Source: Cellulosimicrobium sp. ES-005 (GTDB taxonomy: Bacteria > Actinomycetota > Actinomycetes > Actinomycetales > Cellulomonadaceae). From it: a DNA stretch of 64,000 nucleotides. The stretch covers positions 1,302,001-1,366,000 of the forward strand of contig NZ_CP159290.1 of NCBI RefSeq assembly GCF_040448685.1, given 5' to 3'. Made by a program: the position numbers and the translations under genes. The number at the start of each line of letters is the position of its first letter. The first letter of the stretch is position 1. Shown here in pieces: positions 27,286-36,816 of this stretch. Under the pieces are notes generated by a model. That model did not search any database, was not told the origin of the DNA, and saw only the letters and a list, made by a program, of their open reading frames with translations.

Positions 27286-27491
27286 GGTTCCAGGGTACGA
27301 GAGCGCCGGGGGTCGCCGACGAGCCCGCCGACGAGACGCGTTTCACCCGGGCGGGCATTTTCCCGATGTGGGCAGGACCGGGAAGAATGCTCGTGAACGT
27401 GCTGTGAAGACCCGGCGCGTCCGCGCGGCCGACCACCGTCGACCCGCCACCCGAACGACCGATACGCGCGGCGAGGCCGCGGAGGAGCACC

Positions 27492-28544
27492 ATGTCGCAG
27501 CCGCCCACGGCACCGCAGGACCCGTACCAGTTCGACCCCTACCGCCCGCACGGCGCGGACCCCGCGCAGCAGGCGCCGTCGCACGACGCCTGGGCGCCGC
27601 AGGGCGAGGCGCCGACGCAGCCGTACGGCTCGGCGGACGACGCGTACGCCGCCCCGGGCTACGGCGCGGCGCCCGAGCAGGCTCCCTACGGTGCGGGCCA
27701 GGCGCCCGCGTACGGCGCGGACCAGCAGCAGGCGTACGGCCAGCCGACCGGGTACGGCCAGCCGTACGGCGACGCCGCGCAGCAGCCGTACCCGCAGCCG
27801 TACCCGGACCCCGCGCAGCAGGCGTACGGCCAGCCCTACGGCGACCCGGCGCAGCAGCCGTACGGCAGCCCCTACGGGAACGGCTACTCGGCGTACACCG
27901 CGCCCGCCCCGTCGACGAGCACGATCGCGATCGTCGGGTTCGTCCTCGCGATCCTGGGCTTCCTCGGGAGCTGGATCCCGTTCGTCAACATCTTCGCCGC
28001 GCTGCTCGGCATCACGGGCGTCGTGCTCGGGTTCGTCGGGCTGTCCCAGGTGAAGCAGGGCAGGTCGGGCAAGGGCTTCTCGATCACGGCGATCGTCCTC
28101 GGCGTGCTGTCCGTCCTCGCGACGATCCTCATGTGGGTGGTCTTCGTCGTCGCGGCGAACGAGGCCTCGACGCAGTACGAGCAGACGCTGTCCGAGATCC
28201 AGGAGGACTCTGACCGGGCGTTCGGCGAGGCGACGGAGGACGTCCTCGCCAACGACCTCGGCGTCGAGTTCGGAACCTTCGAGGGCACGGCCGACGAGTA
28301 CGGCTGGGTCGAGTCCGCGCTGCCGGTGACGTTCACCAACACGTCCGACGAGCCCCTCACGTTCGACATCGACGTCGACGCGGTCGCCGCCGACGGCACG
28401 GTGATCGAGAGCGACTGGGCCTACTCCGAGACCCTGGAGCCGGGCGCCTCGGAGACCGTCGAGATCTTCGACGTCATCGACGCCGAGAACCTCGAGGCCA
28501 TGAAGACGGCCACGTTCGAGGTCACGCAGGCGAGCGCGTACTGA
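27492..28544 (+). CDS. Membrane protein with YGQP repeats, DUF4190-like, with lipoprotein-like C-terminal domain
   Basis: A 350-residue protein. Residues 1-135 are low-complexity Tyr/Gly/Gln/Pro (repeats such as AYGQPYGDPAQQ). Residues ~140-225 hold two membrane segments of the DUF4190 type (TIAIVGFVLAILGFLGSW... and GLSQVKQGRSGKGFSITAIVLGVLSVL). The C-terminal ~110 residues form a beta domain (LPVTFTNTSDEPLTFDIDV) like extracellular DUF4352 domains. It is the first of three consecutive genes with this design. ATG follows GGAGGAGCACC... at 27480. Function unknown. Confidence 0.8.
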   Translation: MSQPPTAPQDPYQFDPYRPHGADPAQQAPSHDAWAPQGEAPTQPYGSADDAYAAPGYGAAPEQAPYGAGQAPAYGADQQQAYGQPTGYGQPYGDAAQQPYPQPYPDPAQQAYGQPYGDPAQQPYGSPYGNGYSAYTAPAPSTSTIAIVGFVLAILGFLGSWIPFVNIFAALLGITGVVLGFVGLSQVKQGRSGKGFSITAIVLGVLSVLATILMWVVFVVAANEASTQYEQTLSEIQEDSDRAFGEATEDVLANDLGVEFGTFEGTADEYGWVESALPVTFTNTSDEPLTFDIDVDAVAADGTVIESDWAYSETLEPGASETVEIFDVIDAENLEAMKTATFEVTQASAY

Positions 28545-28558
28545 TCCACCCTGCGGTC

Positions 28559-28583
28559 CCGGTCCGGCACGGTGCCGGACCGG
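28559..28583 (+). terminator. Palindromic hairpin between membrane-protein genes
   Basis: Bases 28559-28570 pair perfectly with 28572-28583 around a single central base, 15 nt after the preceding stop. Confidence 0.6.
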
Positions 28584-28608
28584 CTTGGCACGAGAGCGGA
28601 GAAACGAC

Positions 28609-29601
28609 GTGACCTACCCGACGTGGGGAGACCAGGGAGCCCAGCACCCGAGCTCCTTCGCTCCGCCGCCCCCGACCGCACCCGGCGCGGGCCCAGGAGT
28701 GCCGGGGCACGGTGGGCCGGCCCCGACGTGGCCGGCCCAGGCCGCGCACCCGTCTGCTCCCTACGGGGCGGGGTTCGCGCCGAGCAGCGGGCCGCCGCCG
28801 CGGCCGCCGGCCGGTAACGGGTCCGCGGTCGCGGCGCTCGTCGTCGGGATCGTCGCGCTGCTCCTGTGCCTCGTGCCCGTGGTCAACGTCGTGGCCGGGA
28901 TCCTCGCCCTCGTCGCCATCGGACTGGGCATCGCCGGGCTCGTCCGCGCGGGTCGGGTGCCCCGAGGGACCGGCACGGCGATCGCAGGACTGTGCCTCGG
29001 TCTCGTCGCGGGACTGGGGTCGATCGTGTCGACGGTCGCCTACGCCGCGATGCAGCCCGCCGAGGTCACCTGGGTCGACACCGCCGAGAGCGCGACGACG
29101 ACTCCGGAGCCCGACGTCGTGACGTCTGACGGCGCGGAGACGCCGGGCGACGATCCGGCGGCGTCGCAGCCGCTCCCGGTCGAGGAGCCGGTGACTCCGG
29201 CGCTGCCGGCCGTCGGCACGCCGGTCCGTGACGGGGACTTCGAGTTCGTCGTCGGCGGGATGGAGTGCGGGGTCATGCGCGTGGGTGACGACTACTTCTC
29301 CGAGACACCGCAGGGTCAGTACTGCATCGTGTCCCTGACCGTCACGAACGTGGGCGACTCCGCGCAGACGTTCTTCGGGAGCAACCAGTACACGGTGAAC
29401 GCGGCGGGCCAGGAGTACTCGGCGGACGACGTCGCGGGGCTCTACCTCGGCGACGACGTCCAGTCGTGGATCGAGCCCGTGAACCCGGGCAACTCGATCT
29501 CGCCGCGCGTCGTCTTCGACGTGCCCCTCGACGGTGCGCCGGTCAGCATCGAGCTCCACGACTCCGCCTTCTCCGGCGGGGTGCTCGCAGCGCTCGGATG
29601 A
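28609..29601 (+). CDS. DUF4190/DUF4352-like membrane protein
   Basis: A 330-residue protein. It has a Pro/Ala/Gly-rich cytosolic N-terminus (~1-65), two membrane segments (AALVVGIVALLLCLVPVVNV and IALGLGIAGLVRAGRVPRG... with TAIAGLCLGLVAGLGSIVST), then an acidic linker and a C-terminal domain DFEFVVGGMECGVMRVGDD, YCIVSLTVTNVGDSAQTFFG, FDVPLDGAPVSIELHDS that is clearly DUF4352-like. The GTG at 28609 is chosen because GCGGAG lies 8 nt upstream. Second of three similar tandem genes. Confidence 0.82.
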   Translation: MTYPTWGDQGAQHPSSFAPPPPTAPGAGPGVPGHGGPAPTWPAQAAHPSAPYGAGFAPSSGPPPRPPAGNGSAVAALVVGIVALLLCLVPVVNVVAGILALVAIGLGIAGLVRAGRVPRGTGTAIAGLCLGLVAGLGSIVSTVAYAAMQPAEVTWVDTAESATTTPEPDVVTSDGAETPGDDPAASQPLPVEEPVTPALPAVGTPVRDGDFEFVVGGMECGVMRVGDDYFSETPQGQYCIVSLTVTNVGDSAQTFFGSNQYTVNAAGQEYSADDVAGLYLGDDVQSWIEPVNPGNSISPRVVFDVPLDGAPVSIELHDSAFSGGVLAALG

Positions 29602-29653
29602 CGACCCTGCCCGCTCCGCGACACGACGACCCGAACCACCCGAAGGGCTCACC

Positions 29654-30583
29654 GTGAGCAGCGACCCTGGCGAGCGCCGCGCGCCGGCCTGGGGGACCGC
29701 GCCCGAGGCCGGACCCGCCCCGACGAGTGCGTCGACACCTGCTGCGGCACCAGGCCCGGCCCCGGGTGGCGATCCGCACGCCGGGACGGACGGCGGGTCG
29801 GGGGAGCCCGCTACGGGCTCCGGCCACCGCAGGCGCTGGTCGTGGACGACGGCCGCGCTCGTGGCGGCGACGCTCGGCGTCCTCCTCGTCGTCGCCGTGC
29901 TCGCCACCGAGGCGGTGACGGCGCGGCGCGGCTGGGCGCACGTCGGGGGCCTCTACGCGGTCGCGGGTGCCGCGGTGGTCGCGGTGGGCGCGGTCGTGTG
30001 GTGGCGCGGCACGCGCGGCGTGGTGGGCGCGACGCGCGCGCTCGTCGCGCTCCTGGCGGGCACCGTGGTGCTCACCGCGTGGGTGACGGTCGACGTCATG
30101 ACGGCCGGCGGTCCGGGTTACGGTCCTGGCAGCTCGCTGCGCGGGTACCCGTTCGGCGGCGGCTACGACGAGGGGCCCGAGATCGGCGCTGCCTCGGACC
30201 GGGTCTGGTACGGGGAGTCGGTGCGCTACGCGGACGGACTGGTGGTCGCGGTGTCCGCCCCGCAGCCGTACACCCCGACCGAGGACGCCACCAAGCGGGA
30301 GGACGACTACCCGCACGCGGTCCGCCTCCGCGTGCGGGTCACCAACGGCACCGGGCAGGAGATCGACCCGGACGGGCTCGAGCTGCAGCCCGTGTCGGGC
30401 GGCCTCGTCGCTCGCACGGTCTACGACTACGCGCCCGAGGTCCTGCTCGACGAGCCGGACACGATCGCCCGGGGGACGAGCGCCGAGTGGGACCTCGTCT
30501 ACAACGTGTACGACCCGGAGGACGTCGTCGTCGGGGTCGAACCGACCTGGGCGAACTACGCGGTGGCCGTGTTCTCCTGGTGA
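29654..30583 (+). CDS. Membrane protein with Pro-rich N-terminus and extracellular beta domain
   Basis: A 309-residue protein. Residues 1-60 are Pro/Ala/Gly-rich, followed by three hydrophobic segments (TTAALVAATLGVLLVVAVLA, GGLYAVAGAAVVAVGAVVWW, LVALLAGTVVLTAWVTVDVM). The C-terminal ~150 residues form a beta domain with AVRLRVRVTNGTGQEIDPDGLELQP, again like DUF4352. GTG at 29654, 52 nt after the previous gene, fits one operon with 28609-29601. Third of the set; function unknown. Confidence 0.78.
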   Translation: MSSDPGERRAPAWGTAPEAGPAPTSASTPAAAPGPAPGGDPHAGTDGGSGEPATGSGHRRRWSWTTAALVAATLGVLLVVAVLATEAVTARRGWAHVGGLYAVAGAAVVAVGAVVWWRGTRGVVGATRALVALLAGTVVLTAWVTVDVMTAGGPGYGPGSSLRGYPFGGGYDEGPEIGAASDRVWYGESVRYADGLVVAVSAPQPYTPTEDATKREDDYPHAVRLRVRVTNGTGQEIDPDGLELQPVSGGLVARTVYDYAPEVLLDEPDTIARGTSAEWDLVYNVYDPEDVVVGVEPTWANYAVAVFSW

Positions 30584-30610
30584 CCCGCGCGCGGGGCGGT
30601 GCGCCGTGCG

Positions 30611-30991
30611 TCACTCCGTGCGGTCGAGGTACTCCTGCGCGAGGCGCTTCGGGGCGCGCGCGAGCCAGGCGTCCTGCAGCAGCTCCTCGAGCTCCGGCAC
30701 GGCGACCTGGTCGAGCCGCGCGAGGACGATCGGGTACCCGTCGAAGTGGCTCGTCGTGAGGAAGACGGCGGGGTCGTCGCCGAGCAGGGCCGCCTTCTCG
30801 CCCTCGTCGGCGACGCGGAACGCGACGGGCGGCTCGGCGGGTGCGGCGTCGCCGAGCTCGTCGAGGTCCCTCGTGCGCAGCGGCCGCTCCCAGACGAACA
30901 GCTTGCCGTGCACGGTCCACTGCCGCGGACCCTTGAGGTCCGTGTCCGGCAGCACCGCCACGATCCGCGCGACGTCCTCCCACGAGGCCAT
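30611..30991 (-). CDS. MmcQ/YjbR-family protein
   Basis: A 126-residue YjbR-fold protein: MASWEDVARIVAVLPDT, WTVHGKLFVWERPL, PVAFRVADEGEKAALLGDDPAVFLTTSHFDGYPIVLARLDQV, and a C-terminal DAWLARAPKRLAQEYL. The family has a CyaY-like fold and is called DNA-binding on weak grounds. TACCGT (30998-31003) lies 6 nt before the ATG, and GGAGG is in the same interval. Confidence 0.88.
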   Translation of the reverse strand: MASWEDVARIVAVLPDTDLKGPRQWTVHGKLFVWERPLRTRDLDELGDAAPAEPPVAFRVADEGEKAALLGDDPAVFLTTSHFDGYPIVLARLDQVAVPELEELLQDAWLARAPKRLAQEYLDRTE

Positions 30992-31058
30992 GCCTCCACG
31001 GTAGGCCGCTGGTCGACGACGGACCAGAGGGTCGGCGGCCAGGCCGGGCCGGGGTGCG

Positions 31059-32066
31059 TCAGTAGGGCGCGACCTTCCCGAGCGGCGGGAAGATCTCGTC
31101 GAGCTCGGCCAGGTCCTCGGCCGTGGGCGCCCAGGCCCCGGCCGCGGCGTTCTGCCGCACCTGCTCGGGCTTCGTCGCGCCGGCGATGACGCTCGACACC
31201 TGCGGGCGCGACAGGAGCCACCCGAACGCGACCTGGACCTCGGTGATGCCGCGCACCTGGCAGAACGCGCCGAGGCGCGCGAGCGCCTCCCAGGGCGCCG
31301 ACTCGAGGAGGTGCGGCTTGGTCCGGACGAGGCGGCCGTCGTCGGGCCGCGCGCCGTGCGCGTACTTGCCCGTGAGCAGGCCGTTCGCGAGCGGGAAGTA
31401 GGGGAGCACCCCGAGCCCGTACGCGGCCGCGGCGGGCAGCACCTCGAGCTCGGCCGCGCGGTCGACGAGGTTGTACTGGTTCTGCGCGGACACGAAGCGC
31501 ACGGTCCCGGCGCTGCGCGCGGTGAACTCCGCCTCCGCGATCTGCCATCCGGCCCGGTTGGAGTGCCCGACGTAGAGCACCTTGCCCGCGCGCACGAGGT
31601 CGTCGAGCGCCGCGAGCGTCTCCTCGATCGGGGTGCGCGGGTCGGGCGTGTGGAACTGGTAGAGGTCGATCCGGTCGGTGCCCAGGCGGCGCAGCGAGTC
31701 CTCCACGGCGCGCACGACGTAGCGCCGCGACCCGCGGGCGTCGAAGTCGTCGCCCGCCGTGCCGCGCATGGACATGCCGAACTTCGTCGCGACCACGACG
31801 TCGTCGCGGCGCGACCCGAGCGCCTGGCCGAGCAGCTCCTCGCTCAGCCCGGGGCGGCCCCCGTACGTGTCGGCCGTGTCGAAGAACGTCACCCCGGCGT
31901 CGAGCGCGGCGTCGACGACGGCGCGCGTCCCGTCGAGCGTCTCGGTCGCCGTCTGCGGGCGGCCGAAGTTGTTGCAGCCCAGCCCGACGGCGGAGACGGC
32001 CAGGCCGGACCGGCCGAGGCGGCGCAGGGCGGGGCGGGGAGCGGTTCCGTCGTTCGCAGTCGTCAT
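31059..32066 (-). CDS. Aldo/keto reductase
   Basis: A 335-residue NADPH-dependent oxidoreductase of the AKR superfamily. Visible are LGLGCNNFG, FFDTADTYGGRPGLSEELLGQAL (Asp and Tyr of the tetrad), VVATKFGMSM (Lys), LYQFHTPDP (His) and the cofactor end VSSVIAGATKPEQVRQNA. The substrate is unknown. TAGGGT (32073-32078) precedes the ATG by 6 nt. The DUF418-like gene ends 10 nt upstream. Confidence 0.92.
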   Translation of the reverse strand: MTTANDGTAPRPALRRLGRSGLAVSAVGLGCNNFGRPQTATETLDGTRAVVDAALDAGVTFFDTADTYGGRPGLSEELLGQALGSRRDDVVVATKFGMSMRGTAGDDFDARGSRRYVVRAVEDSLRRLGTDRIDLYQFHTPDPRTPIEETLAALDDLVRAGKVLYVGHSNRAGWQIAEAEFTARSAGTVRFVSAQNQYNLVDRAAELEVLPAAAAYGLGVLPYFPLANGLLTGKYAHGARPDDGRLVRTKPHLLESAPWEALARLGAFCQVRGITEVQVAFGWLLSRPQVSSVIAGATKPEQVRQNAAAGAWAPTAEDLAELDEIFPPLGKVAPY

Positions 32067-32075
32067 GCGGCGACC

Positions 32076-33296
32076 CTACGACGCGCCGCGGGCGGTCGTG
32101 ACCGCGGACGCGCGCGCCGCGACGGCCGCGAAGAGCCGTTCGAGCGGCCCCCGCCCGAGCGCCCAGCGCCACAGGGTCGCGACCGCGAGCGTGGCGAGCA
32201 CGAGGGCGAGGAGGGGACCGTTCGTCGTCTGCTCGTAGGCCGCGTCGCCCCACGCCCACAGCACGACGATCTGGGCCGAGTAGACCGTGAGCGCCATCGC
32301 GCCGACCGCCGCGACGGGCGCCAGGACCCAGCGCCCGACCCGGCCCGCGAACAGGCACAGACCCAGCACCGCGACGGCGAACCCGCCCGAGCCCACGACC
32401 TCCGGCAGGGTGTCGGTGTGCGGGCCGGCGAGCCACAGGTACGCGCTCGTCGGCCACGGGTCGGACCAGCCCAGGGGTTCGGGCCGGAACGTGCTCGACC
32501 ACGCCGCGGCGGCGTCCTCGACGGCCTGTGCCCCGCCGAGGGGTCCGGTCATCGTCGCCGAGAGCCCGTACCCGATGCCCAGGGCGAGCAGCCCGCCGCC
32601 CACGAGCCCGACGCGCGTCGCGGTCGAGGACAGGTCGGAGCGTCCGATCGCGATCCCGACCAGCACGTATGCCATCCACACGACCGCGGGGTAGTGCCCG
32701 GACGCGAAGAAGTCGGTCAGCGCTCCCGACCCGTCGTCGGGCAGGTGCAGCCCGGCGCGCGCGAGCACCTCGGGGAGCCAGTACGCGAGCACCGGCCCGA
32801 CCACCGCGACCGCTCCGGCCAGCACGAGCAGGTCGCGGCGGCGCCAGCGCAGGAACGGCAGCGCGAGCACGAAGTACGCGGCGTAGAAGCCGAGGATGAG
32901 CAGCACGCGCGTGCCGAGCAGGTCCAGCAGGCCCACGAGCCCGAGGAGCATCACGGCGCGCACGAGGATGCGCGTCCGGGTCTGCAGCGCGGGCAGCCCG
33001 TCGAGCGGCGTGCGCCCGCCCGAGACGATCGCGAGCGACACCCCGGCGACGAGCGCGAAGAGGATCGACGACCGCCCGTGCGACAGCGAGAGCCAGCCGG
33101 CCACCTCGCCGAAGTCGTCGGAGGTGTACCCGACGTGCGCGGTGAACATCCCGAGGACCGCGATCCCGCGCGCGACGTCGACCCCCGCCACTCGACCCGG
33201 CCCGCCGAGCAGGAGGGCGGCGTGCCGCCGCGCGAACCCGAGGGAGGGGCGAGCGGGTTCGCCAGGGGCGGGAGTCGTGCCGGTCGCGGCCGTCAT
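32076..33296 (-). CDS. Polytopic membrane protein, HGSNAT/DUF418-like
   Basis: A 406-residue protein with about ten membrane segments. The N-terminal RVAGVDVARGIAVLGMFTAHVG and SLSHGRSSILFALVAGVSLAI are the signatures of the heparan-alpha-glucosaminide N-acetyltransferase-like/DUF418 group. The C-terminus has AVGAMALTVYSAQIVVLWAWG and GPLERLFA as in DUF418. Members are thought to acylate cell-envelope polymers, but this is unproven. GACAAT (33303-33308) is 6 nt before the ATG. Confidence 0.82.
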   Translation of the reverse strand: MTAATGTTPAPGEPARPSLGFARRHAALLLGGPGRVAGVDVARGIAVLGMFTAHVGYTSDDFGEVAGWLSLSHGRSSILFALVAGVSLAIVSGGRTPLDGLPALQTRTRILVRAVMLLGLVGLLDLLGTRVLLILGFYAAYFVLALPFLRWRRRDLLVLAGAVAVVGPVLAYWLPEVLARAGLHLPDDGSGALTDFFASGHYPAVVWMAYVLVGIAIGRSDLSSTATRVGLVGGGLLALGIGYGLSATMTGPLGGAQAVEDAAAAWSSTFRPEPLGWSDPWPTSAYLWLAGPHTDTLPEVVGSGGFAVAVLGLCLFAGRVGRWVLAPVAAVGAMALTVYSAQIVVLWAWGDAAYEQTTNGPLLALVLATLAVATLWRWALGRGPLERLFAAVAARASAVTTARGAS

Positions 33297-33435
33297 GGGG
33301 GGATTGTCCGCGCGCGGGCGCGCTCCCACCCGGCCGCCACGCCGGAGCGGACGGCGGTGCGACCCCGCGCGGACCGCGCGCCCAGAGTGTGAGAACGGGG
33401 TCGAGAACGATGCACGTCCGGCCTACGGTGCGGGT

Positions 33436-34326
33436 ATGACGCACACCCCACACGGCGCCGACGCGGCCGCCGAGCACCACGCCGACGCCCCCACCGGGGC
33501 CGGGAGCGACCCCGCGCAGGAGTCCGAGTCGTACACGCACGGGCACCACGAGTCCGTGCTGCGCTCGCACCGGTGGCGCACCGCCGAGAACTCGGCCGGG
33601 TTCCTCCTGCCGCACCTGCGCGCGGGCATGAGCGTCCTCGACGTCGGCTGCGGCCCGGCGACGGTCACCGTCGACCTCGCCGACCGCGTGGCCGGGGGAC
33701 GCGTCGTCGGGGTCGACGCGTCCGAGGCCGTCCTTGAGAGCGCGCGCGAGCTCGCCGCCCAGCGCGGCACCGCGAACATCACCTTCCAGCACGCGAACGC
33801 GTACGAGCTGCCGTTCGCCGACGGCACGTTCGACGTCGTCTACGCGCACCAGCTCCTCCAGCACCTGTCCGACCCGATCGCCGCGCTGCGCGAGATGAAG
33901 CGCGTCGCCAAGCCCGGCGGGCTCGTCGCCGTGCGCGACGCCGACTACGCCGCCATGACCTGGTACCCCGAGTCCCCTGGCCTGACCGAGTGGAACACGC
34001 TCTACCACGAGGTCACGCACGCGTACGGGTTCGAGGCCGACGCCGGCCGTCGCCTGTTCTCCTGGGTCCAGGACGCCGGGTTCGACCTCGACGGCATCGT
34101 GCCCAGCGCGAGCACGTGGTGCTACGCGACCCCGGCCGACCGCACCTGGTGGGGCGGGCTCTGGGCCGAGCGCTGCGTCGCGTCGAACTTCGCGGTGCAG
34201 GCGAAGGAGTCGGCGCTCGCGGACGACGTCGCGCTCGAACAGCTCGCGCAGGACTGGCTGCGCTGGGCCGAGGAGCCCGCGGGCTGGTTCGCGGTCCTCA
34301 ACGGCGAGGTCCTCGCCCGCGCGTGA
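33436..34326 (+). CDS. Class I SAM-dependent methyltransferase
   Basis: A 296-residue enzyme. After a His/Ala-rich N-terminus come motif I SVLDVGCGPATVTVDLA, the acidic ribose-binding VVGVDASE, NANAYELPFADGTFDVVYAHQLLQHL and MKRVAKPGGLVAVRDADY, the UbiE/methyltransferase-11 layout. The substrate is not deducible. TACGGT (33424-33429) lies 6 nt before the ATG. Confidence 0.88.
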   Translation: MTHTPHGADAAAEHHADAPTGAGSDPAQESESYTHGHHESVLRSHRWRTAENSAGFLLPHLRAGMSVLDVGCGPATVTVDLADRVAGGRVVGVDASEAVLESARELAAQRGTANITFQHANAYELPFADGTFDVVYAHQLLQHLSDPIAALREMKRVAKPGGLVAVRDADYAAMTWYPESPGLTEWNTLYHEVTHAYGFEADAGRRLFSWVQDAGFDLDGIVPSASTWCYATPADRTWWGGLWAERCVASNFAVQAKESALADDVALEQLAQDWLRWAEEPAGWFAVLNGEVLARA

Positions 34327-34385
34327 GCGCGGTCGCGACACGGTCCCGCGCGGTCGCGCGGGCGCAGGCCGGATAGCCTGGGCCC

Positions 34386-35168
34386 GTGCGCATCGCGAGA
34401 TTCACCACCGGAGACGACCCCCGCTACGCCCTCGTCCAGCAGGAGGGGGATCGCACGTACCTCGCGGTCCTCACGGGCGACCCGCTCTACATGCCCGTCA
34501 CGCCGACGGGCGAGCGCATCGAGCTGGGCGACGGCGTCCGGCTGCTGGCGCCGGTGATCCCGCGCTCCAAGGTCGTCGCCGTGGGCCGCAACTACGCCGA
34601 CCACGCGAGGGAGATGGGCAACGACGTCCCCACGAGCCCGCTGCTGTTCCTCAAGCCGAACACCTCGGTCGTCGGTCCGGACGACCCGATCGTCCTGCCC
34701 GACTTCTCGCAGGAGGTGTCCTACGAGGCCGAGCTCGCGGTCGTCATCGGCCGGCTCGCCAAGGACGTCTCGCCCGAGGCCGCGCCCGGGTACGTGCTCG
34801 GGTACACGGTCGCGAACGACGTCACGGCGCGCGACGCCCAGCGCACCGACGGGCAGTGGGCGCGCGCCAAGGGCTTCGACTCCGCGTGCCCGCTCGGCCC
34901 GTGGATCGACACCGACATGAACCCCGAGGACGTCGGCGTGCGCAGCCGCGTCAACGGCGAGGTGAAGCAGGACGGCCGCACGAGCGACATGATCTTCGAC
35001 GTCCCCTTCCTGGTGTCGTACATCTCCGAGGCGATGACCCTCCTGCCCGGCGACGTCATCCTCACCGGCACGCCCGCCGGCGTCGGCCTGGTCGACGTGG
35101 GCGACCGCGTCGAGTGCGAGGTCGAGGGCATCGGCGTCCTGAGCAACCCGGTCGTCCGACGCCACTGA
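34386..35168 (+). CDS. Fumarylacetoacetate hydrolase-family protein
   Basis: A 260-residue FAH-fold enzyme: [55 protein letters not shown] (metal-binding Glu residues), [28 protein letters not shown] and [16 protein letters not shown]. Homologues cleave or decarboxylate short oxo acids (acylpyruvase or oxaloacetate decarboxylase/tautomerase-like). TAGCCT (34374-34379) then 6 nt and GTG. gltX follows 145 nt later. Confidence 0.92.
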   Translation: MRIARFTTGDDPRYALVQQEGDRTYLAVLTGDPLYMPVTPTGERIELGDGVRLLAPVIPRSKVVAVGRNYADHAREMGNDVPTSPLLFLKPNTSVVGPDDPIVLPDFSQEVSYEAELAVVIGRLAKDVSPEAAPGYVLGYTVANDVTARDAQRTDGQWARAKGFDSACPLGPWIDTDMNPEDVGVRSRVNGEVKQDGRTSDMIFDVPFLVSYISEAMTLLPGDVILTGTPAGVGLVDVGDRVECEVEGIGVLSNPVVRRH

Positions 35169-35300
35169 CCCTGGGACGCGCCCCGGGTCGTACGGTCGTG
35201 CGCGGAGGGGCCGGGGCGCCGTCGTGCCGTGTGCCGCGCCGGACTGAGACGACGACGCGGGTGACGCCGGACGCCCGGGCGACGCACGGCGTCGGGCAAC

Positions 35301-35306
35301 TACGCT
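35301..35306 (+). promoter_or_regulatory. -10 box of gltX, leaderless type
   Basis: TACGCT followed by 7 nt and the GTG start of gltX; no ribosome binding site lies between. Confidence 0.6.
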
Positions 35307-35313
35307 GGGCACC

Positions 35314-36816
35314 GTGATCCCCGCACCTGGTTCCTCGCCCGTCCGCGTCCGCTTCTGCCCGTCCCCGACCGGGACGCCGCACGTCGGGCTCATCCGCACC
35401 GCGCTGTTCAACTGGGCCTACGCGCGGCACACGGGCGGCACGTTCGTGTTCCGCATCGAGGACACCGACGCCGCGCGCGACAGCGAGGAGAGCTACCAGC
35501 AGCTCCTCGAGGCGCTGCGCTGGCTCGGGCTCGACTGGGACGAGGGCGTCGAGGTGGGTGGCCCGCACGAGCCGTACCGGCAGTCGCAGCGCGCGGACAT
35601 CTACCAGGACGTCATCGCGCGGCTCGTCGAGGGCGGGTACGTGTACGAGTCGTTCTCGACCCCCGAGGAGTCCGACGCGCGCAACGCCGCCGCAGGCGTG
35701 AAGACCAAGGGGTACGACAACTTCGACCGCACCCTCACGGACGAGCAGAAGGCCGCGTTCCGCGCCGAGGGCCGCGAGCCCGTGCTGCGCCTGCGCATGC
35801 CGGACGAGGACATCACGTTCACCGACCTCGTCCGCGGCGAGATCACGTTCAAGGCGGGCTCGGTCCCGGACTACGCGCTCGTGCGCGGCAACGGCCAGCC
35901 GCTCTACACGCTCGTCAACCCGGTCGACGACGCGCTCATGGGCATCACGCACGTGCTGCGCGGCGAGGACCTGCTGTCCTCCACGCCGCGCCAGATCGCG
36001 CTGTACCGGGCGCTGCTGGAGATCGGCGTCGCGCAGGTGATGCCGGAGTTCGGCCACCTGCCGTACGTCATGGGCGAGGGCAACAAGAAGCTCTCCAAGC
36101 GCGACCCCGAGTCCAACCTGTTCCTGCACCGCGAGCGCGGCTTCACGCCCGAGGGCCTGCTCAACTACCTCGCGCTGCTCGGCTGGTCCATCTCGCCGGA
36201 CCACGACATCTTCACCGTCACCGAGCTGGTCGAGGCGTTCGACGTCCACGACGTGCTGCCCAACCCGGCGCGCTTCGACCTCAAGAAGGCCGAGGCGATC
36301 AACGCGACGCACGTGCGCCTGCTCGCGCCGGAGGACTTCCGCGACCGCCTCGTCCCGTACCTGCACGCGGGCGGGCTCGTCCCGGCGGACTCGTTCGCCG
36401 ACCTGTCGCCGCGCAACCAGGAGATCCTCACCGCGGCGGCGCCGTTGGTCCAGGAGCGCATGGTGCTGCTCGGGGAGTCGGTCGGGATGCTCGGCTTCCT
36501 CTTCACGGCCGACGACGCGCTCACGGTCGAGGAGGACGCGCGCGGCGCCCTGCGCGAGGACGCGAAGGACATCCTCGCCGCCGCGATCGCCGCGCTCGAC
36601 GTGCTGCAGGACGGCGAGTTCGTCACGGCGGCCATCGAGGAGCGTCTGCGCGACGCGATCGTCGAGGGCATGGGCGTCAAGCCGCGTTTCGCGTTCACGC
36701 CGCTGCGCGTCGCGCTCACGGGCCGCCGCGTCTCGCCGCCGCTGTTCGAGTCCATGGAGCTGCTCGGCAAGGGCTCGACCTTGGAGCGCCTCGTGCGCCT
36801 GCGGGACGCGCTGTGA
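35314..36816 (+). CDS. gltX: Glutamyl-tRNA synthetase
   Basis: A 500-residue class I aminoacyl-tRNA synthetase. The HIGH-type motif is [14 protein letters not shown] (His23), the KMSKS-type is KKLSKRD (259-263), with [17 protein letters not shown] and [16 protein letters not shown] between. It is the discriminating-type length for actinobacteria, which use Glu-tRNA(Gln) and GatCAB, so it probably charges both tRNA-Glu and tRNA-Gln; a tRNA-Gln/tRNA-Glu pair lies at 41.6-41.8 kb. The last four bases overlap the HAD gene. Confidence 0.97.
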   Translation: MIPAPGSSPVRVRFCPSPTGTPHVGLIRTALFNWAYARHTGGTFVFRIEDTDAARDSEESYQQLLEALRWLGLDWDEGVEVGGPHEPYRQSQRADIYQDVIARLVEGGYVYESFSTPEESDARNAAAGVKTKGYDNFDRTLTDEQKAAFRAEGREPVLRLRMPDEDITFTDLVRGEITFKAGSVPDYALVRGNGQPLYTLVNPVDDALMGITHVLRGEDLLSSTPRQIALYRALLEIGVAQVMPEFGHLPYVMGEGNKKLSKRDPESNLFLHRERGFTPEGLLNYLALLGWSISPDHDIFTVTELVEAFDVHDVLPNPARFDLKKAEAINATHVRLLAPEDFRDRLVPYLHAGGLVPADSFADLSPRNQEILTAAAPLVQERMVLLGESVGMLGFLFTADDALTVEEDARGALREDAKDILAAAIAALDVLQDGEFVTAAIEERLRDAIVEGMGVKPRFAFTPLRVALTGRRVSPPLFESMELLGKGSTLERLVRLRDAL

